Part shown: piece by piece, positions 8,300-16,199 of the stretch
How the letters are laid out: each line of letters starts with the position of its first letter
How positions within the stretch are numbered: position 1 is the stretch's first letter
From: Dysgonamonadaceae bacterium
Lineage (GTDB): Bacteria; Bacteroidota; Bacteroidia; Bacteroidales; Azobacteroidaceae
DNA: 16,967 bases
Reading direction: 5' to 3'
Assembly: GCA_031276105.1 (NCBI GenBank)
Contig: JAISNS010000332.1
Location: forward strand, 1 to 16,967
Notes under the pieces: generated by a model
What the model saw: the letters and a program-made list of their open reading frames with translations, nothing else
Databases searched by the model: none
Told to the model about the DNA's origin: nothing
Position numbers and translations under genes: made by a program

Positions 8300-9346
8300 T
8301 CATTTAAACGTTATTTTTGCGAACACCGGCGCATGGTCGGACAGATAGACGTCGTCTAACTTTTCCGGCATTACGCTGTACTGCGATACCTCTGTCCCGT
8401 CGCCGACAAAGACATAGTCGGCCAAGTAACGTTCTTGCAAAGGCGTTGCGCCGCATCCGTGATAGGAATACGTCAACCCGGTACGCCGAACGGCAATGTC
8501 GCGCGCATGTAACAGGTGAAAGGCGTGCGACGGGTCGCTGATGTACACGATATTGGCGTTTTCGGGTCGCATGTTGAAGTCGCCCGTCAGGACAACCTTC
8601 GCGCCGTCGTGTCGCAACTGTATCTGTTGCATCAATATCCTCACCTGTTTGTCCTGCGCCGTAGCGTTGGTATGGTCGATGTGCGTGTTGATGGCGAAGA
8701 TTTGCTCTCCGGTTATTTTGTCTTCCAGTTTGACCCATGTAGCGATACGGGTGGCGCTCGATTCCGGGACTTTAGAAAGTTCCTCCGGCGTGTCGCTCAG
8801 CCAGAACGTTCCCCCCGGCGAGAGGAGCGTGAAACGGTCGGTACGGTAAAAAATCGAATTATATTCTCCCTTGGGGGTGGCGTCGTTGTTGTTGCGGACG
8901 CCTTTGGCGGTGGCATATCCCGTCAGGTTCTCTTCCAGCCACGTCTGTTGGTCGAGTTCGGTTTCCTGCGTACCTACGATATCCACTCCTTCGTCGAGGA
9001 GCATTTGTTTGATCTTCAACTGCCGCTCGTTCCATTTGAGTGACTGACCGTCTTCGCCGCTTTTCCCCCGCACGTTGAAGGTCATGACGTTCAGGTTGCC
9101 TGTCGTAAAGGTGACACGGGCGCCGGACAGCGCTTGCGTATGCGCTGGGAGGCTTTCCGAGTAGAAATTCAGGCTATTGGCTTCCGCCTTTACGCTGTCG
9201 ATCGTGTTGCCGGAGATATGCGCCGGCTCTCCGGCTCCGGATTGGACGCGATAAAAATAATCTTCCGCTCCGGTAGATAAACTGATTGTTACTGATAGCA
9301 GGATGAAAAACAATATCTTGCTGCTTGTACGGCTCTTCTTTTTCAT
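8300..9346 (-). CDS. Secreted endonuclease/exonuclease/phosphatase-fold protein (copy 2)
   Basis: 348 residues. The signal peptide ends near STGA (27), followed by the shared N-module at 28-82 (EDYFYRV, IDSV, LNFY, HTQAL, TFTTG). The EEP (DNase I-like) domain follows: Asn91 in MTFN, metal-binding Glu128 in GTQE, His222 in NTHIDH, Asp256 and Asn258 in GDFN, Asp310 in ADY, and the terminal Asp337-His338 in SDH. All expected catalytic positions are present, so an active Mg-dependent phosphoesterase is likely. Bacteroidota members of this secreted subgroup have no settled substrate. Cleavage of phosphodiester-linked glycan substituents, nucleic acid or phospholipid are all possible. No T9SS tail is present, so it should at least reach the periplasm. 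It is a close paralogue of 10542-11579 (most positions identical by eye). Confidence 0.87.
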   Translation of the reverse strand: MKKKSRTSSKILFFILLSVTISLSTGAEDYFYRVQSGAGEPAHISGNTIDSVKAEANSLNFYSESLPAHTQALSGARVTFTTGNLNVMTFNVRGKSGEDGQSLKWNERQLKIKQMLLDEGVDIVGTQETELDQQTWLEENLTGYATAKGVRNNNDATPKGEYNSIFYRTDRFTLLSPGGTFWLSDTPEELSKVPESSATRIATWVKLEDKITGEQIFAINTHIDHTNATAQDKQVRILMQQIQLRHDGAKVVLTGDFNMRPENANIVYISDPSHAFHLLHARDIAVRRTGLTYSYHGCGATPLQERYLADYVFVGDGTEVSQYSVMPEKLDDVYLSDHAPVFAKITFK

Positions 9347-9351
9347 ATTGA

Positions 9352-10506
9352 TTAATTTCTAATAATTTTCTTTATGATTACATGAGCCGTTTGGTCGGTT
9401 ATTCGGAGCAGGTATGCGCCGGACGGCAGAGTGGCCGTTGAGAGGTTTACAGTCCGGTCGCCGACAGGAGCGAGTTGCAGGACGCATCGTCCTTGCAGGT
9501 CAAACAGCGCTACATTTGCAATCGCTTGCGATCCGGTTACGGTCAGGATATTGGATACGGGATTCGGGCCAACGGAGAAGGCCGCCGGGCCGGCGATTGC
9601 GTCAACCGGAGTCGGACCGTTTTCTTCTTTGTTTTTCAAGGTGAAATATATCAGATCCGTGAGCGGTATCGTTTCCAGTCCATTTATGGAAGTGATTTGC
9701 AAGTCGGTTTCCGTAAAGTTCAGTTCCAGCGCAGGGTCGTCTTCTAAGGAATAAACTCGTTCGCAGGGGTCGCTCACTGTGTAAACATGAAGCCTGACCG
9801 GTTCCGGGAGCTTTGTCAAGCGGAAATGATCGGCATTGAAGCCGCCGCCATCCGGATGGGTTTTTGTTGGAAAAACAAGTCCCTGCGTGTTTCGGTTACC
9901 TTCTGTGCGGACGCCGATGGTCAGTGTGCCGTTTGTAACCGGAACATCTACGAGCATTTCCCTGAAAGCGTCCGGCGTATCAGGTAGCGACTCAACATGA
10001 TCGGCAAAAGAATACGTTTCGGGAGTTCCGATAATTGCCAAATTCTCTGCCGAATATCGGTCGGCGCTTCCCCAAAATTGGTATTTGTAACCGTCGGTAG
10101 CATTACCGGCAAAGAGGCGCTGGGTCGTCAGCGTGGGAAATGCATTCACCTCACCTTCTATCGTATGCCAAACCCGCACTATTCCCGATAATAAACATTG
10201 CACCCGGTATAACCCGTTCTCCAAACCGGTTATCGTTTGCGAAAGTTCATAATCGCCATAATTGGTAAGCTGTCCCCAAGCGCAAAAAGCATTAACTCCG
10301 TGGTTTCCGCCCTCTCCTCCCCTGTTTTGGGCGCTCACTTCCTGATAGCTTGCTCCACTGCCGGCAGGGCTTACACTGATAGTCCAGCCGGTAAGATCGC
10401 CGCTTTCAAAGTCGGGATTGATAATCCGGTCTGTCACATCTGTTTGGGCAGACATTCCTCCTGTTATCGTTAACAGGGAAAAAAATAAAAAAAGATACTT
10501 TTTCAT
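9352..10506 (-). CDS. T9SS protein with lectin-like N-domain
   Basis: 384 residues. The signal peptide ends near GGMSAQ (21). Residues about 22-235 form a carbohydrate-binding-like domain (INPDFESGDLTGW, TITGLENGLYRVQC, QRLFAGNATDGYK, FNADHFRL), homologous to the N-domain of the 648-residue protein at 5811-7757. Residues 238-292 are the beta segment shared with the 166-residue protein (LHVYTV, LNFTETDLQI, TIPLTDLIYFTLK). Residues about 308-384 are a T9SS type A tail (VGPNPVSNILTV, LFDLQGRCVLQL, LPSGAYLLRI, VIIKKIIRN). The next gene, an EEP paralogue, begins 5 bp past its stop. Probably surface-displayed and glycan-binding. No catalytic motif is evident. Confidence 0.78.
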   Translation of the reverse strand: MKKYLFLFFSLLTITGGMSAQTDVTDRIINPDFESGDLTGWTISVSPAGSGASYQEVSAQNRGGEGGNHGVNAFCAWGQLTNYGDYELSQTITGLENGLYRVQCLLSGIVRVWHTIEGEVNAFPTLTTQRLFAGNATDGYKYQFWGSADRYSAENLAIIGTPETYSFADHVESLPDTPDAFREMLVDVPVTNGTLTIGVRTEGNRNTQGLVFPTKTHPDGGGFNADHFRLTKLPEPVRLHVYTVSDPCERVYSLEDDPALELNFTETDLQITSINGLETIPLTDLIYFTLKNKEENGPTPVDAIAGPAAFSVGPNPVSNILTVTGSQAIANVALFDLQGRCVLQLAPVGDRTVNLSTATLPSGAYLLRITDQTAHVIIKKIIRN

Positions 10507-10541
10507 GATATAAATAAATTAAATAATTAAAAAATAGATTC

Positions 10542-11579
10542 TCATTCAACCGTTATTTTTGTGAATACCGGCGCATGGTCGGACAGATAGACGTCGTCTA
10601 ATTTTTCCGGCATTACGCTGTACAGCAATACTTTTATCCTGTCGTCGACAAAAATATAGTCGGCCAGATAACGTTCGTTTAAGGGCGTAGCGCCGTATCC
10701 GTGATAGGAATAAGTCAATCCGGTACGCTGAACAGCAATGTCGCGCGTATGCAGCAGGTGAAAGGACTGCGACGAGTCACTGATGTAGTGGATATTGGCG
10801 TTTTCCGGTCGCATGTTGAAGTCGCCCGTCAGGACAACCGGCAATCCGCCGTGTAGCGCCTGTATCTGTTGCATCAACACTCTCACCTGTTTGTCCTGCG
10901 CCGTAGCGCTGGTATGGTCGATGTGGGTGTTGATAGCGAAGATTTGCCGTCCGGTTATTTTGTCTTCCAATTTTGCCCATGTAGCGATACGGATGTATCC
11001 CGATTCCGGGAATTTAGAGCCGGGCACATCCGGCGTGTCGCTCAGCCAGAAGGTACCCGACGAGAGGAGGATAAAACGGCTGGTGCGGTAAAAAATCGAG
11101 TTATACTCTCCGCTGTTGCCGCCTTTGCGTCCGACGCCGACGGTGGCGTATCCCGGCAGGTTATCTTTCAGGTAAGACTGCTGGTCGGGTTCGGTTTCCT
11201 GCGTGCCGATAATGTCCACCTCTTCGTTGAGGATCAATTTTGTGATCTTCGTCCGCCGGGTGTTCCAGTCGATGGGGTCAGCGTTTTGACCGCTTTTCAC
11301 CCGGATGTTGAAGGTCATAACGTTCAGGTTGCCTGTCGTAAAGGTGATACGGGCGCCGGAGAGCGCTTGCGTATGGGCAGGGATGTTTGCCTCGTAGAAG
11401 TTCAGGCTATTGGTTTCTGCCTTTACGCTGTCGATCGTGTTGCCGGAGATATGAATCGGCTCTCCCACGCCGGATTGGACACGATAAAAATAATCTTCCG
11501 CTCTTGTAGATAAACTTACTGTTACTGATAGCAGGATGAAAAGCAATATCCTGCTGCTTACTCTGTTCTTTTTTGCCAT
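10542..11579 (-). CDS. Secreted endonuclease/exonuclease/phosphatase-fold protein (copy 1)
   Basis: 345 residues, with the same architecture as the copy at 8300-9346: signal peptide 1-27, shared N-module 28-82, then the EEP domain with Asn91 (MTFN), Glu128 (GTQE), His219 (NTHIDH), Asp253/Asn255 (GDFN), Asp307 (ADY) and Asp334-His335 (SDH). The metal and catalytic set is intact. Differences from the paralogue cluster in the loop after GKSG/VKSG and around the KGVRN/GVGRK segment, where substrate contacts might vary. It starts 1 bp after the stop of the transglutaminase-like gene, so it is surely co-transcribed. No T9SS tail. The substrate is not determinable from sequence. Confidence 0.87.
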   Translation of the reverse strand: MAKKNRVSSRILLFILLSVTVSLSTRAEDYFYRVQSGVGEPIHISGNTIDSVKAETNSLNFYEANIPAHTQALSGARITFTTGNLNVMTFNIRVKSGQNADPIDWNTRRTKITKLILNEEVDIIGTQETEPDQQSYLKDNLPGYATVGVGRKGGNSGEYNSIFYRTSRFILLSSGTFWLSDTPDVPGSKFPESGYIRIATWAKLEDKITGRQIFAINTHIDHTSATAQDKQVRVLMQQIQALHGGLPVVLTGDFNMRPENANIHYISDSSQSFHLLHTRDIAVQRTGLTYSYHGYGATPLNERYLADYIFVDDRIKVLLYSVMPEKLDDVYLSDHAPVFTKITVE

Positions 11580-11580
11580 A

Positions 11581-13338
11581 TTAATTAATTTTTAATGATT
11601 TGTTTTCTCCTGCACGGTTCCTGATATATGTCAGTTTCAATTCATGAAGATTACTTCCGCCGGCCTCATAATAAAATTTTATCTGATGACTCCCTGCCGT
11701 CAGATACACTTTCAACGGTTCGGCCGGACACCACACCCATTGGAGCCAATCGCCGGTATTGGGTATGGATACTGATCCCGATACGTCTTGATTGTCCACT
11801 TCAAGATGAAATGTACTTGTAGTTGTTAACGCGGATGCGCTTACCGACAGTTGATATTCTCCGGGATCCGTTACTTCTACCGTATAAATCAACCATTCTC
11901 CAGTTACTGTCCAACCGATGCACTGCCTTTCCACTATATCAACAGAATAACTGCTCGGGTCGCCATGACTTCTGCGGTAATCGTCTTCATCGTAACCGTT
12001 TTGATTTTGTTCGTCACTTTCGTGAAATGCCACGCCTTCCCCGCCGATGTCGAAATCGCGCATCGGAATGATGCAAGGAGCGGCTGCCGAAAGGATGTGC
12101 GGCCCTTTAAATGGCTTTGGCCCTTCGGTGATAAAAATAACATTTCCGTCGTTGTCCAGCCTGAACATATCGCCGGCGGCTTTCATCGTACCGTTTTCGT
12201 ACCATACGGGAAGATACAGTACCTGCCCACCGACGGAGGCAAAGTGGATGGTCGTGCCGTCGGTTGTGCCCCAGCCGTCAATCTCCCATTTCGAAGCATG
12301 TCTGCCGGCAAGCCAGGCATAACCGGTTACGCTGTCCGGCAGGTATTTCACCGGAATTTCCACATCGTAAATTCCTTCGTATTCGCAGGAAACATCCGTG
12401 ATGTTGCCATGGAAGAGAGGCGGAATATATTTTTTGTCCATTCGGAAGGTATGTCCGGCAAACGTTTTGCGGTAAACCTTGTTCTTGAGTTTGGTTATTC
12501 CCATGTGAGCGCCGCCGGGGTTGACTTCGGCTCCCATGAAAGATATATGTTTTCCTGTGCTGTCGCGAACACAGTTCCACGCATGTCCGTGAGTCAGATT
12601 AGGCCATCGGTGAATGAAATCGAAGGAAACGGGAATCCCCAGCGCCCTCATGCTGAAAACGGCTAATGCCGCGGCATTGTCGCAAGGCCCTTTTGCCGAA
12701 GCCATCAACTGCGAATAGTTCATCGCGGGAAAATCCCAGTCTATCCTGAAACGCGGCAACAAATCGTTCACAATCCGGCAGGCCTCAACTGCCGTTGTTT
12801 CCGGTTTGTTCAGGATAGTATCCAAGTCGGCAAAGGAAGCAAGCGCCTTCTCCCGCCAGTTTTCCAGTGGTTCGGAACTGAGCCGGTAGGGCAATATTTC
12901 CTCGCAAAAAGCGTCGAAAGGAATGTGTTTTCCCCACGGGCGTTCCTGCCACACCTTGAACGCCAGTTCAATGTTGTTGATCAGATATTCGGCGGTGACG
13001 TATTTCACGTCTTCCTTAATTACCGGTGCGCCCAGACGGTAAGTGTCCAATACAAGTTGTTTATTCGACGAACTTGTCCAGCGAAGGAGTACCGTTGCCA
13101 CGTCGTTCCATGGCGCGTCGTAGTATTCCGAATATTTTCCCGGCATGTTTATTATCAGGAACTCTGCCGCACGCAGTTTCAAACTGTCGGCAGGATTTTG
13201 GCTGTAATGTTTTAACACATTTTCCAGTTCACCGCGATTGTTGCCCGACTGCTGCAAGACAAATTCAATTTCCGGCGAATAATTTGCCGAGCAGGAAGTC
13301 AGGAGACAAAGGATAAAAAAGCTATAAAAATTCCGCAT
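11581..13338 (-). CDS. Transglutaminase-like lipoprotein with C-terminal carbohydrate-binding domain
   Basis: 585 residues from the ATG at 13338. That start gives a compact lipoprotein signal MRNFYSFFILCLLTSC with lipidated Cys16. An in-frame ATG 12 codons earlier would overlap the protease gene and add a polar stretch. A helical N-region (about 20-190) includes GNNRGELENVLKHY and NMPGKYSEYYDAPW, seen in Bacteroidota transglutaminase-domain lipoproteins. The papain-like core has Cys219 in KGPCDNAA and His252 in HGHAWN. The third residue is not clear (the FMGAE region). Residues about 430-575 resemble a CBM6/CBM35 beta-sandwich (GEWLIYTVEV, GEYQLSVSASA, AGSHQIKFYYEAGG). The protein could cleave or crosslink peptide amides while bound to a glycan. 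Its start lies 4 bp after the C11 protease stop. Confidence 0.85.
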   Translation of the reverse strand: MRNFYSFFILCLLTSCSANYSPEIEFVLQQSGNNRGELENVLKHYSQNPADSLKLRAAEFLIINMPGKYSEYYDAPWNDVATVLLRWTSSSNKQLVLDTYRLGAPVIKEDVKYVTAEYLINNIELAFKVWQERPWGKHIPFDAFCEEILPYRLSSEPLENWREKALASFADLDTILNKPETTAVEACRIVNDLLPRFRIDWDFPAMNYSQLMASAKGPCDNAAALAVFSMRALGIPVSFDFIHRWPNLTHGHAWNCVRDSTGKHISFMGAEVNPGGAHMGITKLKNKVYRKTFAGHTFRMDKKYIPPLFHGNITDVSCEYEGIYDVEIPVKYLPDSVTGYAWLAGRHASKWEIDGWGTTDGTTIHFASVGGQVLYLPVWYENGTMKAAGDMFRLDNDGNVIFITEGPKPFKGPHILSAAAPCIIPMRDFDIGGEGVAFHESDEQNQNGYDEDDYRRSHGDPSSYSVDIVERQCIGWTVTGEWLIYTVEVTDPGEYQLSVSASALTTTSTFHLEVDNQDVSGSVSIPNTGDWLQWVWCPAEPLKVYLTAGSHQIKFYYEAGGSNLHELKLTYIRNRAGENKSLKIN

Positions 13339-13342
13339 ATAT

Positions 13343-14428
13343 TTAAAATAAATAGTTGATTCCACTATCGGCATACCACTCTAATCCTTTGTAGTAGTTA
13401 TTCAAATCGTTTCTTTGAGGATGAGGAATATAACTGCTCAATCCACAATAAGTATTAATGTCGTATAGTTGAAGAAACTGCGGCGTATGATTTTTATATA
13501 CAACCGCTCTCTCCAATTGAGCAATAAAATCCTTCTTGTTTACATTGGGAAGCGCTTCATCAACAAAATCCAACAAATCGAAACAATACTGTTCTTCGTA
13601 AACGTCCAATCGTTGAACGGCTGCCCGGTTAAAAGTTTCACGGTCGAAAGCGTTGTTTTCAAAAAGAAGTTTCAATTGCGTAGCCAACTCCGGCAAATGC
13701 TTCGTTTCTACCACCGAAACGGTTGCCGAACGGTAAGCGCCTTGCAATGAATTGTAGTAATCGAAATAGTGTTGCACTACCGCATGGAAATCAATTTGAA
13801 GTTTCAATAATTCCGGTATAATCTCGTCATAAGGAAATCCGGTATAAATGGTTTCCGTAGATGAAGCAATGATGAAATTTGCTTTGTCTTTCAATTCATA
13901 AATGACTTCGACCGATCCCATCAGGCAGGCGTCGAAAAGGATAAAATCGAATTTGACCGGCAAACTTTCGGCCAAATCAGTGATATTCATTTCTTTGCCG
14001 GAGTCTTTGACAAACGAGCGCAACCCGCTTCCGGAAGGCATCCACGATGTGCCGTGCGACCAGAGAATCAGTCCGTATTCCAGCGCCGGATACATGTCGA
14101 CAATTTCTTGAATCACTTCTTTTAATGTGTTGGCGTCGGCTGAATTTAGTTCGGGATACGACTTGATGAACGTTTCTTTATCCTGTCCTATTTGTAATAA
14201 ATAAGGCGCTTCGTCCGATAAATCGGCAAATACAATCAGGCTTACGCCGTTTTCGGAAAAACTCTGCTTCATTTCTTCCATATCGGATAAAGCATCGGCA
14301 GCCAAATCGTTATCGGCAGCCATATAGACGATAATGGTGCGATTTACCGGTTCGGGACGTAAATTATCATTTTCTTCACAAGAGAAAACGATTAACGAGA
14401 ATAATATGATTGATATAACTCTTTTCAT
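13343..14428 (-). CDS. Clostripain-family (C11) cysteine protease lipoprotein
   Basis: 361 residues from the ATG at 14428, giving the lipoprotein signal MKRVISIILFSLIVFSC with lipidated Cys17. An in-frame ATG at 14485 adds 19 polar residues and is less likely, though it cannot be excluded. The caspase-like C11 core is clear: IIVYMAADNDL strand, then ILWSHGTSW with catalytic His125, then LFDACLMGSVEV with catalytic Cys168, and ASSTETIYTGFPY after it. Clostripain relatives cleave after Arg or Lys and usually self-activate. The protein ends normally at a stop. A 120-bp piece of this gene (coding for SDMEEMKQSF to GQDKETF) recurs almost unchanged at 16425-16544. It heads the run of recognisable extracellular enzymes and is probably anchored on the outer membrane. 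Confidence 0.9.
   Translation of the reverse strand: MKRVISIILFSLIVFSCEENDNLRPEPVNRTIIVYMAADNDLAADALSDMEEMKQSFSENGVSLIVFADLSDEAPYLLQIGQDKETFIKSYPELNSADANTLKEVIQEIVDMYPALEYGLILWSHGTSWMPSGSGLRSFVKDSGKEMNITDLAESLPVKFDFILFDACLMGSVEVIYELKDKANFIIASSTETIYTGFPYDEIIPELLKLQIDFHAVVQHYFDYYNSLQGAYRSATVSVVETKHLPELATQLKLLFENNAFDRETFNRAAVQRLDVYEEQYCFDLLDFVDEALPNVNKKDFIAQLERAVVYKNHTPQFLQLYDINTYCGLSSYIPHPQRNDLNNYYKGLEWYADSGINYLF
14172..14291. repeat. Direct repeat copy 1, inside the C11 protease gene
   Basis: These 120 bp match 16425-16544 with two differences. A further 25 bp at 14125-14149 match 16392-16416 with three differences. The 22 bp between these blocks shrink to 8 bp in the other copy. This is the intact, in-gene copy. 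Confidence 0.95.
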
Positions 14429-14540
14429 TTCAATGGCGTTGCTCTTTTGAAAATCCACTACACTGTAAACATTCTTTTTTTTCATGACTTAATCAAAATA
14501 ATAAACACATACATATCTCTTAACTGAATATCAGAGCCGA

Positions 14541-15341
14541 TTACAGATGATTTTTAAAATCCATTTCCTCAAGCAGTTCAATGTATTTCGTTTCATCCGG
14601 TTTATTTATGTCGGCATCCATTATAATTTGCCGACAAAGATTAGCCATTAGAAGTGCATTTTTTTGAGGCATATGAATTTTTAATGACCAAACCTCGTTT
14701 TCAACTACGGTACGAAATGTTACTTCATATCCATCAAAAGCAATTGGGGGTATCCCGATTGCCTTAAAATTATCAATCAATGCAGCCATTTTACCATGCA
14801 ACTTTTCTACAAATTCGTTACTAATCCGGAACGTTTTACTCTCGCTACGATAAGGTTTATACGAATCATCGCTACGCTTAACACTATCAACTGCTTTGTT
14901 ATGCTCATTAATCAACTCTCTTCCTTCTAATGATATCGTTTGAATTAACTCAGGAGGAATAACTATTTTATTTACCTTCGTTGATAGAAAATTTATCGCA
15001 TTATATACCTTTTTAACATCGGGCATCCGCATAATTTCCAAACGGTACGAATCCATCCGTGAATTTTTGGTAATACGAAACGCCAAAATCTCATCATTTC
15101 CTTCGGATGAGCCACTGAATACAAATTCTACGGGAGAATTAATACTTCCAAAGAGTATCCTGTCAAGTATTGATTTACCATCCAGATTGTACATGTTGTC
15201 GACTTCCGTCATCCCCTGTCCGGTCACGTTATATTCTATCCTTTTTAAAAAACGCCCGCCTTTTACATGATCTGCCTTTTGGGATGAGGCAATTTGACAA
15301 CCAACTATTGTTACAGTAACTAAAAAGATAGCCTTTTTCAT
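14541..15341 (-). CDS. Unknown exported protein, 266 residues
   Basis: I do not recognise a family. The N-terminus is a signal sequence: MKKAIFLVTVTIVGC would allow lipidation at Cys15, while ASSQ near residues 18-21 would allow signal peptidase I cleavage. The rest is mixed alpha/beta with charged helices (FVEKLHGKMAALIDNF) and no evident catalytic motif, membrane segment or sorting tail. It lies between an unknown lipoprotein (12 bp upstream) and the C11 protease (start 112 bp downstream), inside the interval bounded by the 120-bp direct repeats. Its AT content is higher than that of the enzyme genes to the left. The start is supported by the signal peptide and close packing. Confidence 0.72.
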   Translation of the reverse strand: MKKAIFLVTVTIVGCQIASSQKADHVKGGRFLKRIEYNVTGQGMTEVDNMYNLDGKSILDRILFGSINSPVEFVFSGSSEGNDEILAFRITKNSRMDSYRLEIMRMPDVKKVYNAINFLSTKVNKIVIPPELIQTISLEGRELINEHNKAVDSVKRSDDSYKPYRSESKTFRISNEFVEKLHGKMAALIDNFKAIGIPPIAFDGYEVTFRTVVENEVWSLKIHMPQKNALLMANLCRQIIMDADINKPDETKYIELLEEMDFKNHL

Positions 15342-15353
15342 ATTATTCTTGTG

Positions 15354-16199
15354 TTAATAGTAATAGAAAGCTCCATTATAAAAAATCGACCATGAGCAAT
15401 AGGGATTACTATTTTTGGCTTGTAAATCTGCCGAACTGGGAGAATAACTACCACGATGCGTATGTGTTATCTCTGAAATTCTTTTACCGTTATAATAATG
15501 GCTATTGCCTAAGGTTCTTATATTTATTTCAGAGTAATTCGCTGTATTATTACTGTCCAAGACTGCCAGACTTGTTCCATCACTAAAAATGACAACTATA
15601 ACTTCTACATAATTAGGCATAAATGTCCAATTGTAGAGATAGCCTACTAACTGCGACATATTATTAAAACCGTACTCGCTTGTAACAGATTTCAACGATG
15701 GTTGATAAATATTTATTTTTTCATCTAAGAAAAATTCATTTACTCTTATTGATTGTTTAACACAATTATTTATATAATTAGCAAAATCAGGTAGATTCAA
15801 AGTTAATAATTGAGGATATTTATTAAGCAAAGCCTCCTTTTTCTCGTTCGTAAGTATAATTTTCCCATCAATATTGAGAGAACGTATTGTCGCAGGCAAA
15901 TACTTTACTTTTTTACCATTCTCAATAACTGTTTCAAGATTTGCAAAATCAACTATGGCGAATTCTTTTTCGAAAGTCTTTAATGCCTGTTGAAGGCCAG
16001 TTGCTGCAATTATGTAGTTTTCAAACTCGGCAGACTTAGTAATTAATTCTATTTCTGACAAATGTTCAGATGAATCTGTCTCTGATAAAAAAGAATTACT
16101 TTCACAACTCTGCATAAAAATTCCCGCAAAGATTACACTCATTACTATTACACTCAAACTAAAAATTCTATTTTTTTGATTTTTTAAAATTGCTTTCAT
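15354..16199 (-). CDS. Unknown lipoprotein with C-terminal JAMM-like HxH...SxxD motif
   Basis: 281 residues. A lipoprotein signal ends at FMQSC, with Cys32 as the lipid site. The body (about 35-240) is not recognised. The last 36 residues begin HTHRGSYSPSSADL: His246, His248, Ser255 and Asp258 have the order HxH...SxxD of JAB/JAMM metalloprotease-fold and DUF4329-like proteins, though the usual Pro after the second His is Arg. Glu221 (YSEIN) and Glu243 (ISEITH) are possible acidic partners. The tail ends in AFYYY. The gene is markedly AT-rich compared with the enzyme genes, suggesting a different origin. It starts inside the end of the chimeric ORF (4-bp overlap), and the next gene begins 12 bp after its stop. 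Function unknown. Confidence 0.7.
   Translation of the reverse strand: MKAILKNQKNRIFSLSVIVMSVIFAGIFMQSCESNSFLSETDSSEHLSEIELITKSAEFENYIIAATGLQQALKTFEKEFAIVDFANLETVIENGKKVKYLPATIRSLNIDGKIILTNEKKEALLNKYPQLLTLNLPDFANYINNCVKQSIRVNEFFLDEKINIYQPSLKSVTSEYGFNNMSQLVGYLYNWTFMPNYVEVIVVIFSDGTSLAVLDSNNTANYSEINIRTLGNSHYYNGKRISEITHTHRGSYSPSSADLQAKNSNPYCSWSIFYNGAFYYY

Larger units (their letters stand above)
7763..11579 (-). repeat. Tandem duplication: two [EEP gene - spacer - T9SS gene] units
   Basis: Unit B (9352-11579) and unit A (7763-9346) each hold an EEP gene followed by a T9SS-tailed gene. The spacers between them, 10507-10541 and 8264-8299, are the same except for a one-base change in an A-run and one terminal substitution. 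The two signal peptides after the spacer and the two sorting tails also match closely. The units differ by a roughly 210-codon lectin-like domain present only in unit B. Retention of a near-identical noncoding spacer points to a recent duplication or gene conversion. Confidence 0.8.

Noticed and set aside
709..9346. Canonical SusCD-type polysaccharide-utilisation locus
   Set aside because: GH78 and esterase genes suggest it, but no TonB-dependent SusC-like or SusD-like gene is present in the window.
11851..12666. 271-codon plus-strand open frame
   Set aside because: Antisense to the transglutaminase-like gene with its intact Cys and His motifs. No independent coding evidence.
14486..14540. 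Possible promoter ahead of the C11 protease
   Set aside because: The minus strand has TTATTTTG, one base off the TAnnTTTG consensus, with no clear -33 element. In such AT-rich sequence this is expected by chance, so it was not listed as a feature.
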